From Prevotella sp. UBA4330 (GTDB lineage: Bacteria > Bacteroidota > Bacteroidia > Bacteroidales > Bacteroidaceae): 64,000 nt of DNA. The stretch covers positions 44,693-108,692 of the forward strand of contig DGTS01000008.1 in NCBI GenBank assembly GCA_002394385.1, in the 5' to 3' direction. A program made the position numbers and the translations under genes. The notes under the pieces were generated by a model. The model saw only the letters and a list, made by a program, of their open reading frames with translations, was not told the origin of the DNA and made no database searches. Below are positions 8,331 through 17,345 of the stretch, piece by piece. Position 1 is the first letter of the stretch; each line of letters opens with the position of its first letter.

Positions 8331-10334
8331 TCATCTCCCGCCAGGACCACCACCCATATTGTCCGAACTCGTGGTCGAGGCAGTCACATTCGCCGATGAC
8401 GAGCCAAGAGCCACAGTGTAGTTAGTGCCCGACGTCAGACCGCTGCAACTAATGAGGACACTAGTGCCCTGACCTCCCGGACCGCCACCTCCCGGACCGC
8501 CAGGTGCACTGGCAGGCGAAAACTGCGGACCACCCTGACCGCCATTAGAAGACGTGTATGTCGTGGGCACTGTGAACGACGCCAGTGTCGTACTGCCGCT
8601 CTTCACACTTACCGTGCTGCCCGCCGACACGCTGCCCTTGGTGCTCAGCACGCACTGTGAGCCCGTGGTGCTGCTCACCGCATTGTTCGACCCGCCTATT
8701 GCCAGCACGTCACCGCCAGTAATATACAGGTGATAACCCTCCGCGGCATCGAGACCACATTCAGCACCGCCCGCTCCGCAGGCAATGATGATGCCGCCAG
8801 AGATTCGCAGGTCGGCATTGCTGTCAATGGCGTCATTGTTGGCAGCCACCACAGTCACTGTGCCACCCTCGAGATACATTTCACGTGCCGAGTTGATACC
8901 GTCGTCATAACTGTTCACAGTGACGTTGCCGCCAGTAATGTGCAGCGTGTTCTTGCTCTCTATGCCCTCGGCATTGTTGCCGGTAGTGGTCACATTGACT
9001 GTTCCACCACTGATAATTATTCCGCCGCTATAGGTCGTCGTGTTGCCAGAAGTGTCTTTCACACCCGCCTTAATACCCTTGGCAGACGAGTAGTAGTCGC
9101 TGTTCACGAAATCGGTGTTTTCAGTATAGTTGGTGTTTTCCGTCGTGCCATCGTTATAGTACAGCCCGCCGCTTGTGCTTATGGTGATGTTGGGACTGGT
9201 GCTCTCGCCGTCGGCAATGGTGAGCACACCGTCGCACTTCATTCCCTTGCCGCCCGAGCCAGTGGCAGTCACGTTGATGGTTCCTCCCGTGATTTTCATA
9301 TTGCCGTCGGCACTCAATCCGCATGCAGCCTTTGTCTCCAGGTCGTCGGTGTCCCAATCTCCGTCGCCTGTCGTAGTAACATCAATGGTTCCTCCTGTTA
9401 TTATCATGTCTCCCTGTGCCTTGATGCCTTTGGCTGCTGTGGCATCGGCGGTGATGGTCAGTGTGCCGCCCTCGATATAGATGTTGCCAGTGTCCTCGTC
9501 CTCGTGGTCGGTGGTCTCACCCGTCGAAGTCGTGCCGCCAAGGTCGCACTGTATGCCGTCGTCACCCACGCCGCTAATGGTCACCGTGCCACTTTTCATC
9601 TGGACATATTCCTCACAGTTTATGCCGTCGCCAACAGCAGAAGTGATGTTCAGCGTGAGGTTCTTGATAGAGATATACGATGCCGACTTGATGCCGTGCT
9701 TGCAGTTGCCCGCAACGTTTAGCGTACCGTTTCCCTGCAACTGCAGTTGCCCCTTGGAGTAGATACATGCCTTTTGCGAACCCTTTCCGTCGGCAATGGT
9801 GTTCGTCGTCCCTTTCTTCGCGCTTAGTTGTATTCGCTTCGAGTTGGTGATGTTGATGGCTGCACCGCTGGGATTTGTCAGCGACACGCCGGCAAACGAC
9901 ACGGTACATTTGTAGGAACCGCTCATCGTCAGTGAGCCATCGGTGGTGATGCCCGTGAGTTTATAGGTTATCTCGTCACCATCTACGGCATCGGTGTTGG
10001 TCTGCTCTATGGTAACGTGGTTGCCATTAACGGTTGGCGTGACATACCGAGCCACATTGCCTGCCACCTCCACCGTAGCGTCGCCATCGGTGCTGTAATT
10101 TATGGACACCAGATTGTCGGTGACGCTTGTGTCGTCAATCACCATCTGGCTGATGTCGGCCAGAGAGAACGTCTTGCCCATGACGGTCAGCGATGTGCCG
10201 TCTTCGTATGTCATCTCGCCCGTTTGCGATGCAGGGAACTGGTATGTGACGTTGCCCGACTTAATGTTCAGAGTTTGCGCCCCGGCCGCTATCGTCAGCG
10301 CAAAGGCAGCAATGAGGAAAACACACTTTTTCAT
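8331..10334 (-). CDS. Secreted DUF4353-like (carbohydrate-binding) beta-helix protein
   Basis: A 667-aa exported protein with a signal peptide of about 20 residues (cleavage near AGA-Q). The middle is a long series of beta-helix-like repeats: GGTVTVV, GGTINVT, DGINC, DDGIQC, AKGIKA, each followed by a short Ile/Thr/Asn stretch. This matches the family annotated as carbohydrate-binding domain-containing (DUF4353). The C-terminal roughly 100 residues hold a Gly/Pro-rich low-complexity segment (GGPGGGGPGGQG) and end GGGPGGR. The start ATG overlaps the stop of the small gene upstream by 4 bases, implying translational coupling. The binding target is unknown. Confidence 0.75.
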   Translation of the reverse strand: MKKCVFLIAAFALTIAAGAQTLNIKSGNVTYQFPASQTGEMTYEDGTSLTVMGKTFSLADISQMVIDDTSVTDNLVSINYSTDGDATVEVAGNVARYVTPTVNGNHVTIEQTNTDAVDGDEITYKLTGITTDGSLTMSGSYKCTVSFAGVSLTNPSGAAINITNSKRIQLSAKKGTTNTIADGKGSQKACIYSKGQLQLQGNGTLNVAGNCKHGIKSASYISIKNLTLNITSAVGDGINCEEYVQMKSGTVTISGVGDDGIQCDLGGTTSTGETTDHEDEDTGNIYIEGGTLTITADATAAKGIKAQGDMIITGGTIDVTTTGDGDWDTDDLETKAACGLSADGNMKITGGTINVTATGSGGKGMKCDGVLTIADGESTSPNITISTSGGLYYNDGTTENTNYTENTDFVNSDYYSSAKGIKAGVKDTSGNTTTYSGGIIISGGTVNVTTTGNNAEGIESKNTLHITGGNVTVNSYDDGINSAREMYLEGGTVTVVAANNDAIDSNADLRISGGIIIACGAGGAECGLDAAEGYHLYITGGDVLAIGGSNNAVSSTTGSQCVLSTKGSVSAGSTVSVKSGSTTLASFTVPTTYTSSNGGQGGPQFSPASAPGGPGGGGPGGQGTSVLISCSGLTSGTNYTVALGSSSANVTASTTSSDNMGGGPGGR

Positions 10335-10708
10335 TTCACACTTACTTTACTGGTTCCGTTCTTATTCTTTATAATATAGATGCCGCGTCTCATCTGCGAC
10401 ATGCTGGTCTTGCGCCCCTGCAAGTCGTAGATTTCTGCAGCATCGTCGAGAGAGTCGATGCCCACTTCTTCAATGCCCGTAGAAGTAGATTCGTCGGAAG
10501 TAGAGAAGTACATCTTTGCGAGGTCCGAAAGTACAAACGTCTGCGAACCAGCCTTTAGTTTGCCGTCCTCCACAGTGATAATAAGCGACGCAGAGCCTAC
10601 CGAGGTCTTCTCGCCGGTAGTCGTCACGAACGTAAGGTATGGGAAATCATCGGCGTATGTTGCCAATGTCCCCATCATCATTAAGAAAAATATAAATACT
10701 CTCTTCAT
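10331..10708 (-). CDS. Small secreted protein with Prevotella-type C-terminal tail
   Basis: A 125-aa exported protein. I take the start at 10708 (MKRVFIFFLMMM) because it gives a proper signal peptide; an in-frame ATG 33 bases upstream adds a charged non-signal stretch. The mature part resembles the N-terminal segment of its downstream neighbour (both contain a GKLKAGSQTFVLSDLAKM-like or GKTFSLADISQM motif). The end reads IYDLQGRKTS then RRGIYIIKNKNG, a tail like type IX secretion C-terminal signals. A minus-strand TATCTTTG box is at 10820-10827. Probably one operon with the DUF4353-like gene. Confidence 0.7.
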   Translation of the reverse strand: MKRVFIFFLMMMGTLATYADDFPYLTFVTTTGEKTSVGSASLIITVEDGKLKAGSQTFVLSDLAKMYFSTSDESTSTGIEEVGIDSLDDAAEIYDLQGRKTSMSQMRRGIYIIKNKNGTSKVSVK

Positions 10709-10819
10709 GCCCTTTGTTATTTGGTTATTTGTTCTTTCCATTGGAGAATGAAGCCGCAGGTCTTACTCGCTACTTTATAACGACCAGACACCACGACTCT
10801 GGAGCGTTTTTTTACACCA

Positions 10820-10953
10820 CAAAGATAAACATTAAAACAAAAACACTCAAAAAAAATCAACCAATATTGCGATTCTTTCAACAAAACTTTTATAAATCAA
10901 CGTTAAAAACACAGGAAGAAAAGATTTTTTTACATTATAATTTAGTATATTTG
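10820..10953. promoter_or_regulatory. Divergent promoters between secreted-protein operon (-) and GH5 gene (+)
   Basis: A minus-strand TATCTTTG box (10827 to 10820) faces the small secreted protein. A plus-strand TATATTTG box (10946-10953) is 50 bases before the glucanase ATG at 11004. The roughly 295-base gap is otherwise very A/T-rich and shows no ORF. Confidence 0.55.
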
Positions 10954-11003
10954 CACCACTTATATTAAGACAATACGTATTCTGAACGACAAATCAATTC
11001 CCT

Positions 11004-11957
11004 ATGAAAAAGTTCTTATTATTTATCGCCTTCTTCTCAGGCATGGTTACAGCAAATGCGGCAGAACCCGTGAAGAAATGGGGACAACTGCAAGTGAAGG
11101 GAGCGCAACTGTGCGACCAAAACGGAAATCCCGTCGTGCTGCGCGGTGTAAGTCTCGGATGGCACAACCTATGGCCGCGATTCTATAATAAGAAAGCAGT
11201 CAAGTGGCTCAAGCAAGACTGGAACCTAACAGTGGTTCGGGCTGCCATGGGAGTGATGATAGAGGATAACTATCTTGAGAATCCCGACTTCGCGCTCCAG
11301 TGCATCGAACCCGTTATTCAGGCGGCGATAAAAGAGAATCTCTACGTCATCGTCGATTGGCACAGCCATAAGATGCACACCGATGAGGCATGCAAGTTCT
11401 TCAGCATGATTGCTAAGAAATATGGCAAACATCCACACGTTATCTATGAACTGTACAACGAACCGGTGAACGACAGTTGGGACGACCTGAAGTCCTATGC
11501 CGACGCATGTATAAAGGCAATACGGCAATACGACCCCGACAACGTTATTCTGATGGGATGTCCCCACTGGGACCAGGACGTACACATCGTGGCGCAGGCA
11601 CCGATGAAGGGGTATAACAATCTTATGTACACCCTCCATTTCTATGCCGCAACACACAAGCAGGAACTGCGCGACCGCATGACCGACGTCGTAAAGCGCG
11701 GCATCCCCATCTTTGTAAGCGAATGTGCTGGAATGGAAGCCTCGGGCGACGGACCGCTGAACGAAGCAGAGTGGCAGGCATGGATTGACTGCATGGAGCA
11801 GAACCGCATCAGTTATGCCTGCTGGTCGCTCTCCGATAAGAACGAGACCTGTTCGATGCTGCTTCCACGAGCCAAGGCAACGGGTCAGTGGACCGACGAC
11901 CTCATCAAACCTTGGGGCAAAATGGTGCGCGAGACGTTGCGACGCTATAACCATTAA
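11004..11957 (+). CDS. Secreted glycoside hydrolase family 5 (endoglucanase-like)
   Basis: A GH5 enzyme that hydrolyses beta-1,4-glucans or related polysaccharides. The 317-aa protein has a signal peptide (cleavage near ANA-A, residue 20). A single GH5 TIM barrel has the acid/base Glu in ELYNEP (E153) and the nucleophile Glu in IFVSECAG (E240); VRAAMGV and the HW-type substrate residues are also present. It resembles subfamily 2 cellulases. No carbohydrate-binding module or lipobox is visible, so it is probably periplasmic or secreted. It is the last gene of the block inserted between yicC and gmk. Confidence 0.92.
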   Translation: MKKFLLFIAFFSGMVTANAAEPVKKWGQLQVKGAQLCDQNGNPVVLRGVSLGWHNLWPRFYNKKAVKWLKQDWNLTVVRAAMGVMIEDNYLENPDFALQCIEPVIQAAIKENLYVIVDWHSHKMHTDEACKFFSMIAKKYGKHPHVIYELYNEPVNDSWDDLKSYADACIKAIRQYDPDNVILMGCPHWDQDVHIVAQAPMKGYNNLMYTLHFYAATHKQELRDRMTDVVKRGIPIFVSECAGMEASGDGPLNEAEWQAWIDCMEQNRISYACWSLSDKNETCSMLLPRAKATGQWTDDLIKPWGKMVRETLRRYNH

Positions 11958-12039
11958 TGAAGTAATGTTTTCATGCAGAAATGATAAAAAGTTATAGAAA
12001 AAGGCGCTTATTACAAACTTTTTTTGTACTTTCGCAGCC

Positions 12040-12615
12040 ATGAATGACAAGAAACTAATCATATTCTCGGCTCCCAGCGGGAGCGGGAAGAGCACCATCA
12101 TCAACTGGCTGATGGCAGAACATCCGGAATTGTCATTGGCCTTCAGTATCTCATGCACCAGTCGCCAGCCGCGCGGAACAGAGCAGAACGGCGTGGAATA
12201 CTTCTTCCTTTCGCCCGAGGAGTTTCGCCAGCGCATCGCCAACGACGAGTTCCTGGAGTATGAAGAGGTTTATGAAGACCGTTTCTATGGCACGTTGAAG
12301 TCTCAGGTGGAGCGACAGTTGGAGGCAGGACAGAATGTTGTTTTCGATGTTGATGTCAAGGGCGGCTGTGCCATAAAGCAGTTCTACGGCGACCGTGCAC
12401 TCAGCGTTTTCATCCAGCCACCCTCGATAGAGGCGCTCCGTAAGCGTCTTGAAGGTCGCGGAACAGATGCCCCCGAGGTGATAGAGCAGCGTCTGCAACG
12501 TGCCGAGTTCGAACTCTCGTTCGCAGAGAAGTTCGACCGCATAGTGGTTAATGACGACCTCAAGACAGCAAAGGAAGAAACCTTCCGCATCATCAACGAT
12601 TTCCTCAATGGCTGA
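12040..12615 (+). CDS. gmk: Guanylate kinase
   Basis: Phosphorylates GMP to GDP with ATP in the cytoplasm. The 191-aa protein has the P-loop SAPSGSGKST at residues 10-19, the GMP-binding SCTSRQPRGTEQNGVEYFF segment and the lid R-G-R motif later. A TACTTTCG box at 12027-12034 only 6 bases before the ATG suggests its own, possibly leaderless, promoter, in keeping with its separation from yicC. The last 8 bases overlap nadD. Confidence 0.96.
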   Translation: MNDKKLIIFSAPSGSGKSTIINWLMAEHPELSLAFSISCTSRQPRGTEQNGVEYFFLSPEEFRQRIANDEFLEYEEVYEDRFYGTLKSQVERQLEAGQNVVFDVDVKGGCAIKQFYGDRALSVFIQPPSIEALRKRLEGRGTDAPEVIEQRLQRAEFELSFAEKFDRIVVNDDLKTAKEETFRIINDFLNG

Positions 12616-13189
12616 TATCGGCATTTTCGGCGGTTCATTCAACCCCATACACAAAGGTCATGTGTCCCTTGCGCGCCAGTTGTTGCGCAAGGTGGCGCTC
12701 GACGAGGTATGGCTGCTTGTATCGCCGCAAAACCCGTTGAAGCCCCAGTCGTCGCTTCTCGACGACGGCATGCGACTCGAAATGGCACGACTCGCACTCG
12801 CCGAAGAGCCAGACATCAAGGCAAGCGACTACGAGTTCCACCTGCCCCGGCCGTCATACACATGGAACACGCTGCAGCATCTCAGTCAGGACTATCCACA
12901 GCACCGCTTCACGCTAATCATCGGTGCCGACAACTGGCATGTTTTTTCTCAGTGGCGCAACAGCAGTGACATAATCGCTAACTATCCCATCGTCATCTAT
13001 CCCCGCAATGGCTATCCCGTTGACGCCGCCTTGCTGCCCCCCAGCGTGCGCCTCGTTAACACCCGTCTCTACAACATGAGCAGCACCCTCGTCCGCCGAC
13101 TCATCGCAGAAGGTCGCGGTGTCCGTCGCTATCTCCACCCCGAAGTGATATCCTACATCCAGGCGAACCACCTCTATAATTCCCTTTAA
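12608..13189 (+). CDS. nadD: Nicotinate-nucleotide adenylyltransferase
   Basis: Makes nicotinate adenine dinucleotide from NaMN and ATP in NAD synthesis. I use the ATG at 12608, which gives MADIGIFGGSFNPIHKGH with the nucleotidyltransferase motif GSFNPIHKGH at residues 9-18. The ISSTxIR-like motif is YNMSSTLVRRLI near the end. With this start the protein has 193 aa, normal for the family. The ATG lies inside the last codons of gmk (8-base overlap), so the two are translated together. NAD kinase is also in this window, at 61301. Confidence 0.95.
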   Translation: MADIGIFGGSFNPIHKGHVSLARQLLRKVALDEVWLLVSPQNPLKPQSSLLDDGMRLEMARLALAEEPDIKASDYEFHLPRPSYTWNTLQHLSQDYPQHRFTLIIGADNWHVFSQWRNSSDIIANYPIVIYPRNGYPVDAALLPPSVRLVNTRLYNMSSTLVRRLIAEGRGVRRYLHPEVISYIQANHLYNSL

Positions 13190-13800
13190 TATATTATACG
13201 CGTGGGCTCAGTGGCTGCATATTTATGCTGGTTTGGCACTAAGCAGTTAGAGGAAAAATATCAACAAAATTACGCTTTGTAACCAACTGGAAATCAAGAA
13301 GATACAAATCGGCTAACAAGGTTAATAACTTTGTTCGACAATCTTAATAACTTTGTTCAACGATCTTAATAACTTTGTTCGACAAAGTTAATAACATTGT
13401 TTTCTGGTTTGGCATCAATCGCAAAGCGGGTGGATATAGATGCGGATATGTTGTATGATTATTCTTTAGACATAAAGACATATTTGGGGTTAGACATAAA
13501 GACAAAAAGGGTATTCTGACATAAAGACAAAAAGATGTTTGGCACATAGACAAAAAGACAAAAGCATTTAGGTGGTTTTATTCTATTTGTGCCATTGCTA
13601 ATGACTCATTTCGGACAGCGGGGCGGGACGTTTTGGCGTTTTGTCTGATTATTGGCACTTCGTCCGAACAACTTAGGAAGAAAAGTGGGAAAATGCTTGG
13701 AACATGGTTGAAAATGGCTCTATCTTTACATCGACGAAAGGACAGAACAACTGCCTTGAGTTAAGAATAAAACAGAGTATTAACCATTAAACTTACGATT
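13190..13800. repeat. Intergenic region with 22-nt tandem repeats and GACATAAAGACA repeats
   Basis: This 611-base gap has no convincing ORF. At 13322-13402 the word TTAATAACTTTGTTC recurs four times at exactly 22-base spacing (13322, 13344, 13366, 13388), the last copy with two changes. At about 13467-13562 the word GACATAAAGACAAAAAG recurs about four times at 24-25 bases. The units have no CRISPR-like spacers. The last 60 bases before 13801 form the leader of the next gene. Confidence 0.75.
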
Positions 13801-15867
13801 ATGAGGACTAAGAAATCTTTGGTACAGCAGATGCTCATGAGCATCCTTACCGCAGCAATCTTGGCAGTGGGCGTAACAGCATGCAGCGATGATATGACAC
13901 TCGAAGAGAACGTCAACGACACTGAGATGACTGATAACCAATACTTCATTGGCGAAAAGCCTGATGAGCCTATGAATGACGTAATGTATGCAAGCGTAAT
14001 GGCAAACGTTCCGGCTGCCGTGCTTAGCAGTTTTGACTATAACTCTATGGGAGCGGCTCTGGCACGAAGAATGCCGTCTGCTACTGCGTCTGTGAGCAAG
14101 GACACCCGTCTCATATTGGTGAAGGGTAGTGACATTGCCAACCATTCTGGTAACATGAAGGATTGGGCGTCGGTCTATCTGAAGGGTGGCAGCATTGCCA
14201 TTGAAAATCCTACCGGCAAGAACCTGGAAGCGTTGGCAAATGCAATGGAGAACCAACTGGCAGCAGCCAAGACTGCACAACTGACTGCTGACGGTGACAT
14301 CGCCATTAAGGCACATGGCAAGCGTCGCAACGGTAAAACCTATGAGGGAGAGTTGCTGAAACTGCGCGTGCGCAATGTAAAGAATTATGCCTCGGCATAT
14401 TCAGGTGTGAACGACACTGAGAATGACATGGTGGCAGAACTCGTCATCTTCGGACCGAATAGTTACTACATGTACTCTACCAACAGCAAAGTAGGCGACG
14501 CCATGACAGACCAGGACGGCAACGCTGAAAATGTGAACGTCGAAGAAAGCCAGCAGGCAACGTCTTACACGAGCGGTCTGAAAGCGGACGGTGCGGCAAT
14601 ATGGCTGTCGGACAATGCTGAAAGCCCCATGCCAAGAATTCATCGCGCAAAGTCGAATAGTTCTGGAACGGCGGGCATTAACGAGTTGATGAGTTGCAGC
14701 GACCAGTTCACCGTGGAAGGTGCTCTCTATACCCGTGACTGGGAGAATAGCAGCGTGACGCGTCAGGGAACCTTTACCACGACATACAGGATCTGGGGCG
14801 TCAACGATCATAGCAACAATGCCAATACCGACTACTACTATGTGAAGCAGAATTCTACGCTGCGCATTGGTGGAAGCAGATATACTGGCGGCAATACTTA
14901 CTATGACACTTTCTACTGGGGAAAATACGAGCCAAGATGGTACTTCCAAGCCTCGAACTTTAAAAACGGCGACAACTTGTATTACGGGTCGTGGCTCGAC
15001 GAGTATAAGACGTATATGGATCTGTCAGGCGACGGTAACATCACGGTGGAGTATGCACTGCCAGGCACCGATAACAACAGCGGCAGCCAGTCTATCGCTA
15101 TTGGCACCAGCCAGAGTGCATCCTTAAGCATCGGAGGCACATTCTCTGCCAGCCCTGGCGCTTCGCTCACCGGCGGATGGGCAGAGGGGTCGTCGTTCAC
15201 GATGACAACCACTACTACGGCTAAAGAACTGAAGGTGGTTAAGAATACAGATGGTACCAAGGTGACCTGGTCGTACCAGAACAGCCAGAAACCAAAACTC
15301 TACTCCAAGAGCGGCAAGATATGCCATAGCATCGTTCCCGATGCTGTGACCAACGATGTGGACGTGGAGAACCAGGTATGTTGGTCGGTAAAGAACCCAA
15401 GCGGACGCTATAAAATAAATGTATATAATTTACGTACTATGGCATACTTGACAAAAACCAAGGACAATGGCAAAAGATGGACGAACCATGCATCCTGGCT
15501 TGAGGATACGAATAATTACACCCTTCTTGAGCCTAACCGCGCCGAGCAGACATGGCACTTCGACGTGACGCCGTCGACATTGGGAAAGGAAGGCCATAAC
15601 GGTGACAAGCAGAAACTGGCGGAGGCGCTGATGACGCAGTTCCCCGAGGCTTTCCAGACACTTACCGTCGTAGCCGACCGCACCATTGACAGCGAGAACG
15701 CTATCCAGAACGTTGTGGCGTATGCCAAGCAGTTGATAAACGACAAAAACGGTGGACGCACAATGCGCGAGTATGCTCTTGACCTGGGATGCGACAGTTA
15801 CGTCATACGCTGGTACTGCACGACCGGCACACACAATGACTACGAACTGACAATCTCTTTGAAGTAA
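13801..15867 (+). CDS. Large lipoprotein with a possible leukocidin-type beta-barrel toxin region
   Basis: A 688-aa lipoprotein: hydrophobic signal then VTAC, with the lipidated Cys at residue 28. Residues about 40-250 form a domain I do not recognise. The central-to-C-terminal part (about 300-560) resembles beta-pore-forming toxins of the leukocidin/Vibrio cytolysin group. A Ser/Thr/Gly-rich alternating stretch at about residues 427-478 (QSIAIGTSQSASLSIGG, SASLTGGWAEGS, TMTTTTTA) looks like a membrane-inserting stem and is followed by WSYQNSQKP. The last 120 residues may be a separate domain. The toxin assignment rests on pattern only; an adhesin or surface protein is the alternative. Tandem hairpins follow the stop. 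Confidence 0.5.
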   Translation: MRTKKSLVQQMLMSILTAAILAVGVTACSDDMTLEENVNDTEMTDNQYFIGEKPDEPMNDVMYASVMANVPAAVLSSFDYNSMGAALARRMPSATASVSKDTRLILVKGSDIANHSGNMKDWASVYLKGGSIAIENPTGKNLEALANAMENQLAAAKTAQLTADGDIAIKAHGKRRNGKTYEGELLKLRVRNVKNYASAYSGVNDTENDMVAELVIFGPNSYYMYSTNSKVGDAMTDQDGNAENVNVEESQQATSYTSGLKADGAAIWLSDNAESPMPRIHRAKSNSSGTAGINELMSCSDQFTVEGALYTRDWENSSVTRQGTFTTTYRIWGVNDHSNNANTDYYYVKQNSTLRIGGSRYTGGNTYYDTFYWGKYEPRWYFQASNFKNGDNLYYGSWLDEYKTYMDLSGDGNITVEYALPGTDNNSGSQSIAIGTSQSASLSIGGTFSASPGASLTGGWAEGSSFTMTTTTTAKELKVVKNTDGTKVTWSYQNSQKPKLYSKSGKICHSIVPDAVTNDVDVENQVCWSVKNPSGRYKINVYNLRTMAYLTKTKDNGKRWTNHASWLEDTNNYTLLEPNRAEQTWHFDVTPSTLGKEGHNGDKQKLAEALMTQFPEAFQTLTVVADRTIDSENAIQNVVAYAKQLINDKNGGRTMREYALDLGCDSYVIRWYCTTGTHNDYELTISLK

Positions 15868-15884
15868 ACGGATGTCATTGTGAT

Positions 15885-15961
15885 TCAGACACTGGCACGC
15901 AAGTGCGCAGTGTCTGACTAAAGACAGAAAATGGGCGAAGATTTTCTTTTCTTCGCTCATT
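15885..15961 (+). terminator. Two tandem hairpins after the lipoprotein gene
   Basis: First hairpin: TCAGACACTG (15885-15894) pairs with CAGTGTCTGA (15908-15917), with extra pairing inside. Second hairpin: AATGGGCGAAGA (15930-15941) pairs with TCTTCGCTCATT (15950-15961) apart from one position, followed by a T-rich run. Together they should end transcription before the next gene, whose -7 box (TATCTTTG, 15967-15974) starts 6 bases later. Confidence 0.8.
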
Positions 15962-16001
15962 TTAGTTATCTTTGCAACCGATAACCAAGAGGAGGCAATA
16001 T

Positions 16002-16577
16002 ATGACAAAACAAGAACAGGAGCAATTCGACTTCATGAAAGCCGAGGTGGAGCGCCTTACCGAACACAACAAACAACTGGCCGACACTTGTCAGCAGTTG
16101 CTCAGTTGTAACCTGGTGCTGGCGAAAAAGATGGACATCCATTATGAGATACGCCGTGGGGTGGAATATCTAAGGCACTATATTAATAAAAGGAAAGAAC
16201 TGCTCGACAAATATGATGCCCGCACCGACGAGGAATTGCTCATAGTGATTGAGGGCAAGTTGGAAACGGGTGACATTGACCTGCCCCCGGAGTTCGGGCT
16301 GAAGGAGGTTGCCGAACTGGCTCATTGCACGCAGTCGCGTGTCGTTGAGGCTTTCAAGTCGATGACCATCTATGGCACTCTCGGAAACTATCTTGACTAT
16401 CTGCGCCTTCTGAAGGCATTGCGCCTGCTGAAAACACATCCTAATTATAATGTTGAGGCGGTTGCCAAAGAGGCAGGTTTCGTCTCTGTACGCACCCTGA
16501 ACCGCAAGATTCAGGATGTCATCGGCATGACGCCAAGACAGTTCCGCGACATGTGTACCATCGACGGGACGGAATGA
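16002..16577 (+). CDS. AraC-family transcriptional regulator with N-terminal coiled coil
   Basis: A 191-aa DNA-binding protein. The start at 16002 is set by a good ribosome binding site (AGAGGAGG, 9 bases upstream) and a TATCTTTG -7 box at 15967-15974. Residues 1-60 are charged and heptad-like (KAEVERLTEHNKQLADT), a likely coiled coil for dimerisation. Residues about 105-190 contain the two helix-turn-helix units of AraC proteins (LKEVAELAHCTQSRVVEAF and VEAVAKEAGFVSVRTLNRK, then IGMTPRQFRDM). No ligand domain is visible. Its targets are unknown; the neighbouring lipoprotein gene is a candidate by position only. Confidence 0.8.
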   Translation: MTKQEQEQFDFMKAEVERLTEHNKQLADTCQQLLSCNLVLAKKMDIHYEIRRGVEYLRHYINKRKELLDKYDARTDEELLIVIEGKLETGDIDLPPEFGLKEVAELAHCTQSRVVEAFKSMTIYGTLGNYLDYLRLLKALRLLKTHPNYNVEAVAKEAGFVSVRTLNRKIQDVIGMTPRQFRDMCTIDGTE

Positions 16578-16649
16578 TTGGTTTTGTTAAATAAACATAA
16601 ATCTTTTATTCCAAAACCTTTAGGTGTATATTATTAGGAATAAAAGAAG

Positions 16650-16870
16650 TAATTTTGCACCCACAAATTTTAGAGGGGCCTTAGAACCCCCAGAGTCACC
16701 GTGTAAATAGTGGTCACCAGAATGAAATTATGACGGTCATCGCGGTTTGTGAATCGGTGCTCACTGGCAGGCGGAGAGTCTGCTCGCTCCCAGGTGCGTG
16801 AAGCCAGGCGCAATCGGATGGCGACATATCCGGCAATATAAAACGTTTTAAGTAATAATTTCAAAATTAC
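16650..16870 (+). promoter_or_regulatory. Promoter and long structured leader of rplM-rpsI
   Basis: A TAATTTTG -7 box at 16650-16657 would start a transcript near 16664, leaving about 205 untranslated bases before the rplM ATG. This leader is much more GC-rich than the promoter region around it and holds several short complementary G/C segments, such as GAGGGGCC/ACCCCC and GGTGAC/GTCACC-type words. Ribosomal-protein operons are often self-regulated through such leaders. No ORF of note is present. I cannot assign it to a known Rfam family. Confidence 0.45.
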
Positions 16871-17332
16871 ATGGACACTTTAAGTTACAAGACTGTCTCT
16901 GTGAACAAAGAGACAGCACAGAAAGAGTGGGTGATTGTCGATGCCACTGACCAGGTGGTGGGCCGTCTCTGCTCTAAGGTAGCGAAGTTGATTCGCGGTA
17001 AGTACAAGCCAACGTTCACTCCTCATGTTGACTGCGGCGACAATGTTATTATCATCAATGCCGAGAAGGTTGTCTTCACTGGTAAGAAGGAGACCGACAA
17101 GGTTTACACCCGTTACACTGGTTATCCTGGTGGTCAGCGTTTCAACACTCCAGCACAGTTGCGTCTTCGCAAGGGCGGTGTTGACAAGATTATCCGTCAT
17201 GCCGTGAAGGGTATGCTTCCAAAGGGTCGTCTGGGCCGCGCTCTGCTCGACAATCTCTATGTTTATGAGGGCACTGAGCATCCACACGAGGCACAGAAGC
17301 CAAAGGCAATTGATATTAATCAGTACAAATAA
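16871..17332 (+). CDS. rplM: 50S ribosomal protein L13
   Basis: Early-assembly large-subunit protein. The 153-aa sequence has WVIVDATDQVVGRLCSKVA, the RGKYKPTFTPHVDCGD segment and the RHAVKGMLPKGRLGR signature of L13. It sits 13 bases upstream of rpsI, the standard L13-S9 pair. Confidence 0.98.
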   Translation: MDTLSYKTVSVNKETAQKEWVIVDATDQVVGRLCSKVAKLIRGKYKPTFTPHVDCGDNVIIINAEKVVFTGKKETDKVYTRYTGYPGGQRFNTPAQLRLRKGGVDKIIRHAVKGMLPKGRLGRALLDNLYVYEGTEHPHEAQKPKAIDINQYK

Positions 17333-17345
17333 AGAATAAGGAAAA

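Noticed and set aside
11226..12242. Minus-strand ORF of 338 codons across the GH5 and gmk genes
   Set aside because: It spans two certain genes and their promoter gap on the opposite strand and shows no recognisable motif.
13322..13402. Regular 22-base repeats resembling a CRISPR array
   Set aside because: The units are nearly contiguous with 7-base variable parts; there are no 30-40-base unique spacers and no cas genes.
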